Source: Plasmodium brasilianum
Lineage: Eukaryota; Apicomplexa; Aconoidasida; Haemosporida; Plasmodiidae
Assembly (NCBI RefSeq): GCF_023973825.1
Contig: NC_090122.1
Span: 862,130-926,129 of the forward strand
Direction: 5' to 3'
Length of the DNA: 64,000 bases
The position numbers were made by a program, and so were the translations under genes. A model generated the notes under the pieces. It searched no databases, had not been told where the DNA came from, and saw nothing but the letters and a program-made list of their open reading frames with translations. This document shows positions 11,350-23,567 of the stretch, piece after piece. How positions within the stretch are numbered: the stretch's first letter is position 1; each line of letters begins with the position of its first letter.

Positions 11350-13750
11350 AAATGTACATAGGTTTCTATAAAATTAGAAATATTTTCACAAATTTAATTA
11401 ATTATATTAGCATCATTAATTATTATAATGTTTTTAAATAAAAATAATTAATAAAAAAAAAATTATTACATTTTTGTCTATTAAATAAATTATATAAATA
11501 AACGAAAAATAACCAATATTTATTAATTTAATTTAAATTACATTTTTTTATATAAATACTAAAAATATATTCTATTGTTTAAATAATGTATATTATTTAT
11601 AATTTATATCTTTAATATATTCATATTTATTATAAGAAAATATTTATTTATTATAATATGAAATATTTTAATTATTAAAATATACTTTAATAATAATAAT
11701 ATTATTATTGCTACAATTTTTTCATTAATAATTTAATATTTTATTAATTAATATACTAAAAAATTAATTATTATATTATAATATAATTATTTAATATTTA
11801 TTAAATATTAATTCGTTAATTATTTAATTAAAACAATCAATTATATAATTATTAAATTACTAATTATTTTATATTTATTTAAATTAATGATATAATTAAT
11901 TATTTATTAATTTTTATATTTATTTAAATTAATAAAATAATTATTATATTGTTAATTGTGTTTATATATAATTAAATTAGGTAATTTTCTTCATTCCTTA
12001 ACCTTTTTATATTTAACCAAATTAATATTTTATTTATTAATTATTTTAATATTATAATAATTATTAATTTTTTTATTATAATAAATTTAATATTTATTTA
12101 TTAATTATTTTAATATTATAAATATTATTAATTCTTTTATAATAATAAATTTAATATTTATTTATTAATTATTCTAATATTTAATTAATTTTATTTATTT
12201 AATTATTTTTATATATTATCATATCAGTACAAGATATATTTACTTAATAATTTAAACGAAACATATGATATGAAACTTAATATTATAAAAATAATTATTA
12301 TTTTTAATAATGGAATATATATTTATTTCAATTGTTCACGTATTTAAAATTACATAAAGTTTAAAATAATAAGTCATAATTATTAAATTATCTTTAGTTA
12401 TTATTTGTAATATTATAATATAATTAAAATATTTAATTAATTTACTTATCATTTTTATAAATAAATAAATGAATTTATTTCTTTTATATTTAATATTTTA
12501 ATACAAAAACAGAAATTCAATATTTTTGTTTAATATAATTAAATGTTAATAATTAAATGTTAATAATTAAATTAAAATCCATACTTTAATTAGCTAGTAT
12601 AAATTAATTTCGTTTGATTATATAATAAATAATATATTGTTTAATATATTAATTAAATTGTTTATTAGTTAAAATGTAATTTATATTTAATATATTAAAA
12701 CTAATTAATATTTTTAATAATAGTTTAATAATACTACTATTAGCTGTATTTACATTATGCATAATAATATAATTTTATTTAAATTAGAATATCATTTTTT
12801 TAATACTAAATTAAATTAAAAAAAATAATTAAAATTTAATTGTTATTATATTTTAACTTAATAAATATATTTATTTTATATAATTAGATAATTTACTATT
12901 TATTATTTATAATTTAATTCATATACTAAATTATGAATATTTATAATTATATTTTATTTACATATATATATTATTTTTAGTATTATATAATTAAATTAAT
13001 TAATTCGACCATATGAATTACTAAATTATTATTATTTAATATATATATTATTATATTTTAAAAATATTTAAAAATTTATTATTAAAAATACTTATATATA
13101 AATTATTAATTTAATTATATTATTTAATTTATGATTTGCTATTTAAAAAAAATAATTGATTTTATAATATTTTTCATAATTAAAATTAAATATTTAATTA
13201 ATAAAATTATATTAATTTTATTAATTTATAAATATTAATATAATATTTATAAATTTATAGTTTAATTAAATTTATATATTTATTGTTATTAATCTATTAA
13301 AATTTTAATATAAATATATTTTTAATTATTTATTTAAATTAATATAAATTATTTATATATTTTTTTTAATTAAAATTATTGGATATTTATATTATGTTTA
13401 TAATTATATAAAAAAATTATTTATGTTAATGTATTATTTATTTATTAAAATAAATTTATTTATAACTTAATTTAATATATATTATTTTATATTTATTTAT
13501 ATTTTAATTTTATAATAAAAAGTATATATTTTTATTAATTTAATTATTTGTATTTAAATTTTCATTATTTATATAATATATTCCATTATATTAATTATTT
13601 AATTTATATATTTTTAATTATTTTTATTTTAATATTTTATTATAATATGTCATTTATTAATAGTTGTTTAGAATTAATAATATTTATTAAATTATAAATA
13701 TATATATTTTTATTATATATATTGTATATTATTTATGAAGGATATTTATT
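11350..13750. other. Candidate centromere core
   Basis: About 2.4 kb of nearly uninterrupted A/T, with only a scattered G or C every 20-50 bases. It lies inside a 9-kb gene-free interval and contains imperfect short tandem repeats (see 12022-12190). Mapped P. falciparum centromeres are single 2-2.5 kb blocks above about 97% A+T with no genes inside, which fits in size, composition and isolation. Synteny of the flanking genes with the centromeric part of P. falciparum chromosome 11 supports this, from memory. The borders are set by eye from the change in base composition. Confidence 0.85.
12022..12190. repeat. Imperfect 64-65 bp tandem repeat inside the centromere core
   Basis: The sequence TTAATATTTATTTATTAATT begins three times at about 12022, 12087 and 12151, each time followed by similar A/T text. 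This gives a period of 64-65 bp over roughly 2.6 copies. The copies differ by a few substitutions and indels. Confidence 0.75.
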
Positions 13751-16532
13751 AATTTTTGCCATTTCACTTATATGTAATTTTTTTTTTTGAGTAATAAACG
13801 GGTTTTTTAAGGTTTAATATTTTATATTATAATATTACAGTTACTATAATTTGAATTACCCTTTTTATGTTTTTCTTTGTGAAATATTTATTAATATTTG
13901 ATGATTAATATATAATTCATTAATTTTAGACATTCATGTATGATAATTATTGGTAGTTGAATAAAAAGAAAAAATAATATATGTTAAGACATAGATTCAT
14001 TTTTATTAAGAAATTTAGATATAAGGATATATATGTACTATTTATAGATAAAAATTATGAATTGAAGCAAAGTTTTACCTAAATCATTAATTACTTAATA
14101 TTTTATTTTTTTTAAAATTTATTAAATATCACGATTTTTGAGAATATATGAACGATTCATTTATAAGTAAATTAGTATGTGTATTGCACATAAATATATT
14201 TTTATAGATCTAATAATGTATTTTGCAAAATTATTATTATTTTATAATTGATGTTAGAATGCACTTTCTCATATATATTACATATATTTATTTATATAAT
14301 ATATTTATTTACAGTAAATGTTTATTTTGTGGGAAAGGAATGCATAATTAATCGTAGTGTTATAACATAGTCTAACATTTTTATTAATTAAATTCAGTAT
14401 AATATATAATGTTAATCGAATGTTTTTTGTTTATTGTTGAAAAGTGCACATTATAACTATCTATTTTTTGAATTTTTCCCTTTTATAATTTAAAATTTTC
14501 AATCCTATTTTATTTATGCTTCATAGTATTATATGAGTATATTTTATTAATAATGTCATGGATTTATAAAAGAATACGCATATACTAAATAATAACATAA
14601 ACTGTGGAATCGAGGGTTTATATATTTAATCGAAAAATCAATGACAATTGACACAATAATGAATAATCTATTTTTATCTTCTTTGTTTTATGAACATATG
14701 TTTCTTTTGTTCTATGTGAAAATACATGTTTTATTTTTTTACTATTTATAAAAAAAAAAAATTATAATATGATATAGCATAAAACTTCCTATTTTTCGTA
14801 GTTATAAACATTGGATGCAAATGAAATTTTTTTCTTTTGAACATTAAAATTTATTTTTTAAGAATGTTCATTTTAATGATAAACTATATAAATGTTTATA
14901 TGAGTTTAATACTTATAAGGAAAAATGATCGATTATTAATATTTTATTATTAAACTCTGTAATTGAGTAGCAATACAATTCTTAGTTTACCTTCTTTTCA
15001 TTATTAAAATTATGTTTTTTTTAAAACTTACTGAATCTAAATGTTAGCAAAATATTAAGCATATAATTTTATCATGTATCATTATAGGTATTATTTAAGA
15101 TGAACTGTTTTTCTGTATATTTTTGAACGTCGAATATTTTATTACTAATAACCATTCTTTTTAATTCTATATAAATAAGAAATATATTTTAAAAAGAGAA
15201 TAATATTTTTTATGCATTGTCTAGTTTATAATAGACACCTGTAATAATAAAAAGAAAATTACGATGATAATGAAGATACACATATTCATTTATGAAAGTA
15301 TAAAATTATTTATATACGAAAAAATGAATGACCATTCTTTTTTAATTCATACATATGTGAACACTAAATAATTTACCATAAAGTTTTAGTAACAATATTT
15401 ACGATAATGATATATTATTATATAACATTAAATGTATAAAATTTTGCAATTTACAAAGTTATTATATTTTAATAATATAGAAGAATCATATACAAAATAT
15501 CATATTAATAAATCGTCTGGTTGGCTCAGACATGTAAAAATTATTAATGTAAATGTTTAATGGTTATGCCTTTTTTTTATATATTTTTTTTGCTCTTAAA
15601 ATTAAAAATATTGTAAACTTTTTTTTCCTTTCGTTTAATAAAATAATTATATAACTTATCATAGTTCTATAAGATTAATAATATTTATTAATAGTATAGA
15701 GAATATGTATGCAAAAACGTTTAGGTAATTCACAATTTTTTTTACAATATGTGCAACATCACAAATAGTTCTAAGTTCTTTATAATGATATATGAATTAA
15801 TTTTTTAATAATTTCATACATTCTAGACAAACATAAAAGTATAAATATACTTTTTCTTTTATTAATGTAATAAAACGGGAATGAATAATTCAGAAATATT
15901 AGATATTATGATCTTTTTAGATTACTATTAATTGTTAAGACTCCTAACTTTTGGTACTATATCCTTATAAAAAAAATTAAAATTTATTTGTTCTTTACTT
16001 AATTGACTTATTATTTCTCACTAATCGAAGCATAATAAAAAGAGTTATAATTTTATTTAATTTAATATGAACTTAAAGAACATTTTGAAAAAAAATTGTT
16101 TACAATGAGAACTCAAATAAAAAAAAAAATTTTAATGTCAAAATTTGTTTTTTTTTGTTCTATATGTACAATACGTTTTGTTAATTTTAAAAATAAAATG
16201 TAAAATATGAATATACACAATATTGTATATTTAATTGAAAAAATAGGAAATTCATAAAACAATCATATATTTTAAATATATAGTAATTTCCATATACCTT
16301 TTAAGTATAAAAAAATTAATTACTTTAGCTTAATTTTTTTTGACTGCAAAAAGTTTATTTTTAAAAGCATACTTATTAAAGTTTGTAAAAACTATTTAAA
16401 AATTATATCATTTGTTAATGTTTTTGATATGGTAAAAAAATAATAAATGGTGTATATTGAAAACACAATTTAGAGTGCTACGTATAGACAAAAATACAAC
16501 AATTATAAAATTATGTTAAATTTGGTGGTATT
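13751..16532. other. Gene-free right centromere flank
   Basis: Still more than 80% A/T but with normal G/C sprinkling, so the composition steps up from the core at about 13.75 kb. I see no open frame, RNA gene or repeat family of note. The 3' UTR of the PDK1-like gene, which ends at 16533, must lie in the last few hundred bases. Confidence 0.55.
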
Positions 16533-18116
16533 CTATTTACTCGTAAATCGTTCCAACCATCTGTCTGCTTCCTCCATTTCACTTTTCTCTTGTTTATGAA
16601 ATTCCTCAACAAAGAAATTAACAGTTTCAGCAATTTTTTTCCTTATAATTATTGATTCATTATCTATATCTTGAATCTTTGTATCAGGTTTAATTATACT
16701 TAATAAATCTCTTTTCAGATCCTCTATTTTTTTATTATTTTCTTCTTCATACGATTTATTAACATTTCGTTTTAGCTTCCTCTTTTCATTTACGTATTCA
16801 TGATACTTATTTATTGCGTTTGTGTACATTTTTTCTATCTCAGAAATTTCTGGTAGCTTGAAATTAAATGATTTGCAATTAAATTTTTCAAAATATGAGT
16901 GCTCTAAAATTTCTTTACACCCTTTTTTAAATCCTAACCTTTCTTCCGGATTAACATGTGTTAGCTTTTCTATTAAATCTATTAATTCAGATGATATTAA
17001 AGGTGGATATTTTATTTCTCTTTTTTTAATTTTGTTATATATGAACCATTCTGTCGAACCATCAAATGGAACTGTACATGTTACTAACTGGTAAAATGTA
17101 CATCCAAGGCTCCAGAAGTCGCGTGCCCTAGCACTACATTTATTAATTAGTGCTTCTGGAGGCATAAAATTTGCAGTTCCAACATAGTTATCAAATGTTT
17201 TTTTTCTTCTATTGCTATATTTATTTATATTTGTTGAACATGTATTACTATTTACAATATTTAATTGATCATTATCTATTGTGGCAATTTTATTATCAAA
17301 TTCAGAATTTTCGTTGTTAAGTTCCTTAAGAACACATTTTTTTGAATTTTTAACAAAATTGTTATTATTATCATTACTATTTGAAACTTCATCATTGTTT
17401 TCTTCATTATTTAAAATATTATCATTCTCTTCTACAGGCTCATTTTTGACATTTTCTTTTACATTACTGTTATTTGTTTTTTTTAATACAAATTTAATCA
17501 ATTCCGTGTCTTTTTTGATGGGTGCATTTTTATTTGTATTTAAGGATGTATCATCCAAATCTTTAGAAGTACCAAAATCAATCAATTTTATTGTTCCATC
17601 CTTATTTATAAGAAAGTTTTCACATTTTAAGTCTCTATGAATTATATTTTTGTTATGTATATAATCTAATGCTCGAACCATTTGTAGTATTAAACAAAAA
17701 GTTATATTTTCATCAATTCCAACACTCCGGCTTCTTAAAAATTCCCACAACTCATAATCAGCATATTCATACAATAAATATACATTTTCTTTGTCTTTAA
17801 ATGTGTCAATTAATTTGATAACATTTGGATGCCCTGGAATATTTAATTTTGTCATAGTATGTTTCTCTGTTAAAACAGAATTAACTTTATTCATTCTGTT
17901 AACTTCTTCTTTTTTAAATATTTTAAGTGAGAATATTTTCGATGGGTCATTCTTCAATTTCACCATGAAAACTTCACTGAAGTTGCCACTTCCTAAGTGC
18001 ATATATATTTCAAAATCATCTTTACAGTATTTTCTGTTTCTCTTATCCTTTTCAACTTTTATTACATTTTCTTCAATATCATAGATATTTTTATTGAGTA
18101 AAAATCCTTTTTTCAT
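16533..18116 (-). CDS. PDK1: PDK1-like AGC-type serine/threonine kinase
   Basis: Single exon, 527 residues, starting at a clear ATG (MKKGFLLNK). The kinase core shows the Gly loop LGSGNFSEV (residues 41-49), catalytic Lys65 (FSLK), HRDLKCEN with Asp162, DFG at 180-182, and VGTANFMPPEAL at 312-323. PDK1 phosphorylates the activation loop of AGC kinases such as PKA, PKG and PKB. Between DFG and the VGTA motif lies an insert of about 120 residues rich in Asn/Glu/Lys (roughly 190-308), which lengthens the activation loop. The residue equivalent to human Ser241, the autophosphorylated Ser just before FVGTA, is Asn310. After the kinase domain there is a charged helical tail but no PH domain, so membrane recruitment through phosphoinositides is not encoded. 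The name rests on VGTAxxxxPE, the AGC-like core and position next to the centromere, as for P. falciparum PDK1. Confidence 0.8.
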   Translation of the reverse strand: MKKGFLLNKNIYDIEENVIKVEKDKRNRKYCKDDFEIYMHLGSGNFSEVFMVKLKNDPSKIFSLKIFKKEEVNRMNKVNSVLTEKHTMTKLNIPGHPNVIKLIDTFKDKENVYLLYEYADYELWEFLRSRSVGIDENITFCLILQMVRALDYIHNKNIIHRDLKCENFLINKDGTIKLIDFGTSKDLDDTSLNTNKNAPIKKDTELIKFVLKKTNNSNVKENVKNEPVEENDNILNNEENNDEVSNSNDNNNNFVKNSKKCVLKELNNENSEFDNKIATIDNDQLNIVNSNTCSTNINKYSNRRKKTFDNYVGTANFMPPEALINKCSARARDFWSLGCTFYQLVTCTVPFDGSTEWFIYNKIKKREIKYPPLISSELIDLIEKLTHVNPEERLGFKKGCKEILEHSYFEKFNCKSFNFKLPEISEIEKMYTNAINKYHEYVNEKRKLKRNVNKSYEEENNKKIEDLKRDLLSIIKPDTKIQDIDNESIIIRKKIAETVNFFVEEFHKQEKSEMEEADRWLERFTSK

Positions 18117-18892
18117 TTTTTCATCCCTTTTGTTACATATATTTTAAATAATGAATTTAGTATACTTATTCAATAATCTAAGAAATTCATTGTAAACTAT
18201 TTAATTTTTGTCTTAATAAAAAAAAAAAGAAAGAAGAAAAAAATGTTTTTAAGTTTTTTAGCTAATAAGCCCACAGCAAGGGTACTTAACGGGTGCAGAT
18301 ACTCACATAAAATTATAATTATCGGAAAACATATAACTAAACTTGTTTAAACAAGCAGTAAAATGTCTTGATATTTTAGCTTAAAATAATTTAAAATTTT
18401 ATTTTTACGGATTGAAATTTATAAAACTTTAAAAATAGTACATAACTATTTATGTTATATTTCATTATTACTGTTTTTAATCCTTCCGTAAGGAAAAATT
18501 AATTGTTACACGTGCAAAAATAATTTAAGCAAATTAAAAATAAAAATGACTTATCGACTATAACAATAAGAAATTTAAATATAATAGAGGGATGATTTAA
18601 TGGAAAAAAAAATTATTGTAATGAAAGAATTAAAGAACAAAAAGCATTTTTAATTTTGATTTATTGTGTGCACGTTTAGTAATTTGTAATGGAAAATACA
18701 AAAATCTTTACAATTAAATTTTAGTGTTTAACAGATTAAATAAATAATAAAAAAAAAAATATAATAAATAAATAAATAAATATATATATATATATTAATT
18801 AATATGTAAAATAATTGGAGTAATTAAAAATGAAGTATTTTTATAATCTCTGTATGCGTGAATAAATATACACATTCTATATATGCATATTG
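18117..18892. other. Intergenic, 5' region of the PDK1-like gene
   Basis: Upstream of the PDK1-like gene and downstream of the next minus-strand gene. Most is A/T-rich. A compact, relatively G/C-rich patch sits at about 18260-18310, roughly 150-190 bp upstream of the PDK1 ATG, and is the only non-A/T sequence in the interval. It may be a promoter element or part of the 5' UTR. Confidence 0.5.
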
Positions 18893-20651
18893 TCAAATTG
18901 GACCATATGCATTAATGTCTTCCTTTATTTGAATAAAAGTGTCAAGAACCCCTATAATTCTATCATTTCCTTTACCATTCGTTGTAAAAATATTATGTAA
19001 ATTCTTTATTTGTGTTAACTCTAAGTCAATAGCCTTTTTTTGTATTGCTACCCCGAACTGCTTCCATAAATCATCGTCATTAATTTTCATCTTTTGTAAG
19101 TTTATTATAATATCATATAAATGCTGGACATGCATATTAATACATTTTCTTTTTAAATGATAAAATACATGATATAATATTCTTCTGTCATTTATTTTTA
19201 ATTTATGTATACTTGTAACAATTTCATGCATCATTGAGCTATTTACAGTGTGATCTAATCTTAAAAATCTTGATAACTCTAAGGCGTATTCAATTATCTT
19301 TTTATTTTTTATTTCATATTCTCTTAAACATACCCAAATACTTGTTATTCCTTGGGCGGTTACCATCATTTTATTGTTTTTAATATTTTTTATAATAAAA
19401 TTGAATAAAAATAAAAAAAAAAAAGGATCAGTTTTATTCATAATAGCATATGATTTCATGATCATACAAATATCTTGACTTAGATTCTTTCTACAACCAT
19501 ATATATCTATTTTATTCTCACTATTATCTTCATAAACATTTTCTAAACCTTGTTCTTGTGACTCCAGTATTTCCCTTTTGTTGAATTGTTTATTAACATA
19601 AGATGTACTGCTATTTTTAATTTGAGATTTATTTTTATTAATTTTCTTATTTTCACATTCATTAACTTTTTCCTCTATATTCGTATTTACGTCGTCTATA
19701 TAATTTTCTTTTACTGTATTGTTTTGTGTTATGTCATTAAACTCTTGATCTAATAAATTTATTAACTGGTATACTCTATTTTTTACGCACACCATTTCCA
19801 AAGGAGGTAATCTATTTATCTTAGAATATGCCCAAGATATTAATGATAATTCATGAAGAGTCATTGTTTTAATACATCCCCGTAATATTTTATTTATTTC
19901 CATAAATAGATCTGATAAATAAAAATTATTTTTCGCATAACTCCAAGCTATTATACTAACTGACTTATTATCGTAATTTAAAATGTTGTTTCTTAAAACA
20001 TTTTCGTAAATAAATAAAAGTGATTTTGTGTGCCCCAAAATTGCGTATCTATGAATAATAAAAAAAAAAAGAAAACAGAAAAAAAAAGGCAATTATGAAA
20101 TAGAATGAAATATTTAAAAATAGATAAAGCCTTTTTTTTGTATATTTTTTTATTTTTTTATGTGTAATATTGTTTTTAAATATTTACCTGTGTACAAGTG
20201 TGCTTATGTTTGATCTAAAAATGTTTATGTTACTAAATATGAAATCATTATAACAGTTAAAAGTTGGACATAATAAATCAACTTTTTTCATATGATGAAT
20301 GTATGTTAATGAAGCTATAATATCTCTTTTACTGAATTTTTCTGAAATATTACGAAATTAAAAAAAAAAAAAAGGTAAAACAGTTATATCATACAAAATT
20401 GTACAATATAAAAGGCTAACATGTCTTTCTTATTTTTATGGTCAATACACATTCAATAAAAAATAAATTATCCACGTTTTTTTTGTTTGCTTTTTTTTTT
20501 TTTTTTAATCTTTATTAATACCTTTGTTGTCATTACAAAACCTCATAAACTCATCGAAGTACACATATTTATTCATCAAACTTGCGTAATAAGTATCATG
20601 TTTCCAATTTAAAATTTTAGCATGTCGCTTTACAATCAACAAAAATTTCAT
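18893..20651 (-). CDS. OPR/HPR-type helical-repeat protein, probably organellar RNA-binding
   Basis: Three exons give 479 residues: 20651-20522, 20341-20188 and 20048-18893, with GT/AG sites and phases that close exactly. The N-terminus (MKFLLIVKRHAKILNW) is basic and could be a mitochondrial presequence. The body carries helical-repeat signatures of the type VSIIAWSYAKNNF and LSLISWAYSKINRL, followed by further degenerate helices (GITSIWVCLREYE, YHVFYHLKRKC, YDIIINLQKMKI). These resemble octo/heptatricopeptide-like repeats found in apicomplexan mitochondrial RNA-binding proteins, many of which end in a RAP domain. I do not see a RAP domain here; the protein stops at NAYGPI. A linker of about 100 residues (Asn/Glu/Lys-rich) splits the repeats. 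The role in fragmented mitochondrial rRNA metabolism is inference from the family. Confidence 0.7.
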
Positions 20652-21195
20652 CGTCCTTGTTGTATATTAAACATGTTCATTACTCACGTTAAAAAAAGAA
20701 AACAAAAGAAAATATTAAGATATTAATTTTATGTAAATATCTCATTATCTCAAATTATCATATTATACAAAAATTTTACTATTTAACGTTTTTCTAAAAT
20801 TCTGTGGTGTAAAAGTATCTTAAAAAAAAAGGCACTATGGTGTAGTGTAAATTTTTTTCTATTTCCCAAGTCTTTTATTTCATAAAAATTCTGTCGAAGA
20901 GAAAGCTCAAAAAAGAAATAAAATAATTTTTCTTATATATTCACTTCATGAAAAAAAGGGACTTTTTTTGAAAAAAAAATTTTAATAAAAGGTGTTTTTA
21001 CAACAAAATTAAAATATTATGCAAAATATTAAATAAAATATAATGTAAAAATACTTATTAAAATATAAAAAATGAAACTGCATAAAAATAGAATTATTTG
21101 TCGTGTACTTTCCAATATTTTCATATTTTTTTTAATTAAAATTTAAAGTTTTATAGGGGGAGTGAAAAGAAAAAAGAAAAACAAAAAAGGAATAA
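20652..21195. other. Intergenic, 544 bp
   Basis: Lies between two minus-strand genes and must contain the promoter of the OPR/HPR-type gene and the 3' UTR of the GPI16 gene. Several A8-A10 and T7-T9 tracts; nothing else recognised. Confidence 0.5.
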
Positions 21196-23179
21196 TCAAA
21201 TATATTTTGTTTCTTCCTTTGCTGTGAGTTTAAATATGAACCCAAAAAATAACATAATTGCACCAGTTGAGATGGCTATAACGTTAAAAGGCATACCTGA
21301 AAATAAGAAAAGATTAAATGTTATACGTTTAGGAAAGGAAAAAAAAAAATGAAACTATATATACAAGCATAATTAAATATGTAAAATATATATACGTATA
21401 TGTACATATATATATAAGTATATATGTTTGATATGTGTATGGTAGGAAAAGTTGAACGCTGTGTCCTTGTTTTTTCGGTTTGTTTAATTATACGCACTTG
21501 TATCTGGCAAAATTATATCTATTAACATTGATGGAGTATATTTATACATGAACCCGTTTTCCTCATTTGAAACGTGATTTCTTTTTTGCATGAATATTCC
21601 ACTACCTAATAAAATACCCCTATCTATATCAAACTCAAATTCGAATGACCTCAGTTGTATTTTGATTACTTCAAATCTAAGATTATTATGCAATTATGAA
21701 AATATAAAAAATATCATAAAATAATATATAATTGAAATAAGACAAAATAAAACAGAATAAAGAGAAACAAAAAAGAATAAAGTAAAATAAAACAAAAATC
21801 TTTAACAATGAGCAATTCCGCTAGGAATAAAAAAAAGAAAAATAGCTAAATTTATATTTAAAAAAGGGAAAAGCAATGTATTTTACATACCTCATTATTA
21901 TTTCACATTGGGGGGGTAGATTGTGCTTAAGTGTAATGTAGTAAAAGTTTCCATTTCTTGGTATATATTCAAAATTGTCAAAATTACTAAATCTAATATT
22001 AAATTTTTTAAGTGCATTAATACCGAAATAAATAAATTTACAATTTTCCTTCAATTTATGATCCTCGTTTGCGCTTTTTCCTTGTATCATTATAGTGTGT
22101 AACAAAGGGGATAAATAATAAGGTAATTTATCATAAAATATAAAATCACTGTTGTGTTTTTTATTTAAATTTTGAAATATATATAATAATGAACTTTGTT
22201 TCTTTTTTATATCAGCAGTTATCATACTATTCGCTTCTTCTTTAATGACATTGACATTTATGTATTCCTCTAAAATATTACGTTTTCCGTTTTGTAGTAT
22301 ATTATATAAATTTATATTATCATATGCTAAATTTATATTACCGTATCTTTCTAAAATTGTTGAAACAAAGTTTTCTTCCTTTTTTTTAACAACAAGTGAA
22401 GTTCTGTCTACTAGTGGACATTCGTTCAAAATGTATTTACTATTTATCAAATCTATAACACTCACGTCTTTTTTATGCTCATGCTCTGTTATATAATCTA
22501 CATAAAGCACTAATAAGTTTTCATTAGTGTCATTTAGTTCGAATCCTATATTGCTGGAAAGCTTTGATATTAAATATGTGGGACTTACTGCATTGAATAA
22601 ACCTCCAAAATTTTTGCATGGATACAGCTTCTTAATTATTGAAAAATTTTCAGTACATATACTTTCATCAGGCAGAAATGCAAAAATTTTATTATCAATT
22701 TTTATTAAATTTTTTATTTTCAGAAGGTTAGTTGATATACCTGTAATGGACCAAATATCATTTAATAACTGTCGTAAAAGAAATATTTCCTTATTTGAAA
22801 ATTCGCTATTTGTTTTTTCTTTTCCTTTTTCATCTTTTCCTGTTTCTTTAGAAACATTATTATCATTTTCTATTTCCTTCAATTCAACTGCAAGAGTAAA
22901 TCCAAAAGGATAGGTGTCCAAATATTTGTTGTTGTAAAAACTTCGGTATACACCTCTTTTTATGTTAATTTTAAGTGATTTCACATAGTTCAGTATCTTT
23001 AATATATTTGCAGGAAGAAAATTTTCTTTATAATTTTTTCCATTAATAATTAGTTTTAGTGTAATATGCACTAAATTATTATCTAGAGGTAATAAATTAA
23101 CACTTTCATCTATTACATAAGAATTTACTAATGCAGTAAAATATAGGATGAATAAACAAAAATATTTCATACTTTTCAT
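21196..23179 (-). CDS. GPI16: GPI transamidase subunit GPI16/PIG-T
   Basis: Three exons (23179-21891, 21676-21498, 21296-21196) give 522 residues with consistent phases. PIG-T is the lumenal scaffold subunit of the ER GPI-transamidase, which attaches GPI anchors to proteins. The sequence shows a signal peptide (first ~20 residues, ending NSYVIDES), an early FLPANILKIL segment that matches the FLPRSLGQIL-type motif of the family, a LYPCKNFGGL motif with the conserved Cys, and the late segment from FEFEFDIDRGILL to the family-like LPDTSMPFNVI, immediately followed by a C-terminal membrane helix in exon 3. The small last exon (33 residues, ending KEETKYI) supplies the membrane anchor. GPI anchoring matters greatly in Plasmodium because its main merozoite surface proteins are GPI-anchored. 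An Asn/Lys/Glu insert lies near residues 110-130. Confidence 0.88.
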
Positions 23180-23567
23180 TTGAATTTTTCAATGTTAAAA
23201 AATGAATTTAATCTTTTTTTAATATGTAAAATTTTTATTTCAATGAGATGAAATGTTAAACTTTTCTTATTTTTTTTTCAATTTTATATTCTATTTAAAT
23301 AATTAAAAAGAATAATTATTTAATTAAAAAAAAAAAAAAATTAATACTACTTTTGTTTCGATGTATTGTTCTAGCAACATGTAAGCAATATTCACAATAT
23401 TAAGCGTAAATTATTCGTTAAAAAAAAAAAAAAAAAAAGGGCAAGGACAAGAATAAAGATATGAAAAATTACTACGCAAAAAGTACTTCCTATTTTTCTC
23501 TTATATATATTTATCCATGTCATAGCTTAATTTTTTATAGTACACAAAATTTTTTTTTTTTTTAATT
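23180..23567. other. Intergenic, 388 bp
   Basis: Lies between the 5' end of the GPI16 gene and the 3' end of the JmjC gene, both on the minus strand. It holds poly-A runs near 23326 and 23419 and poly-T near 23551. No gene seen. Confidence 0.5.
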
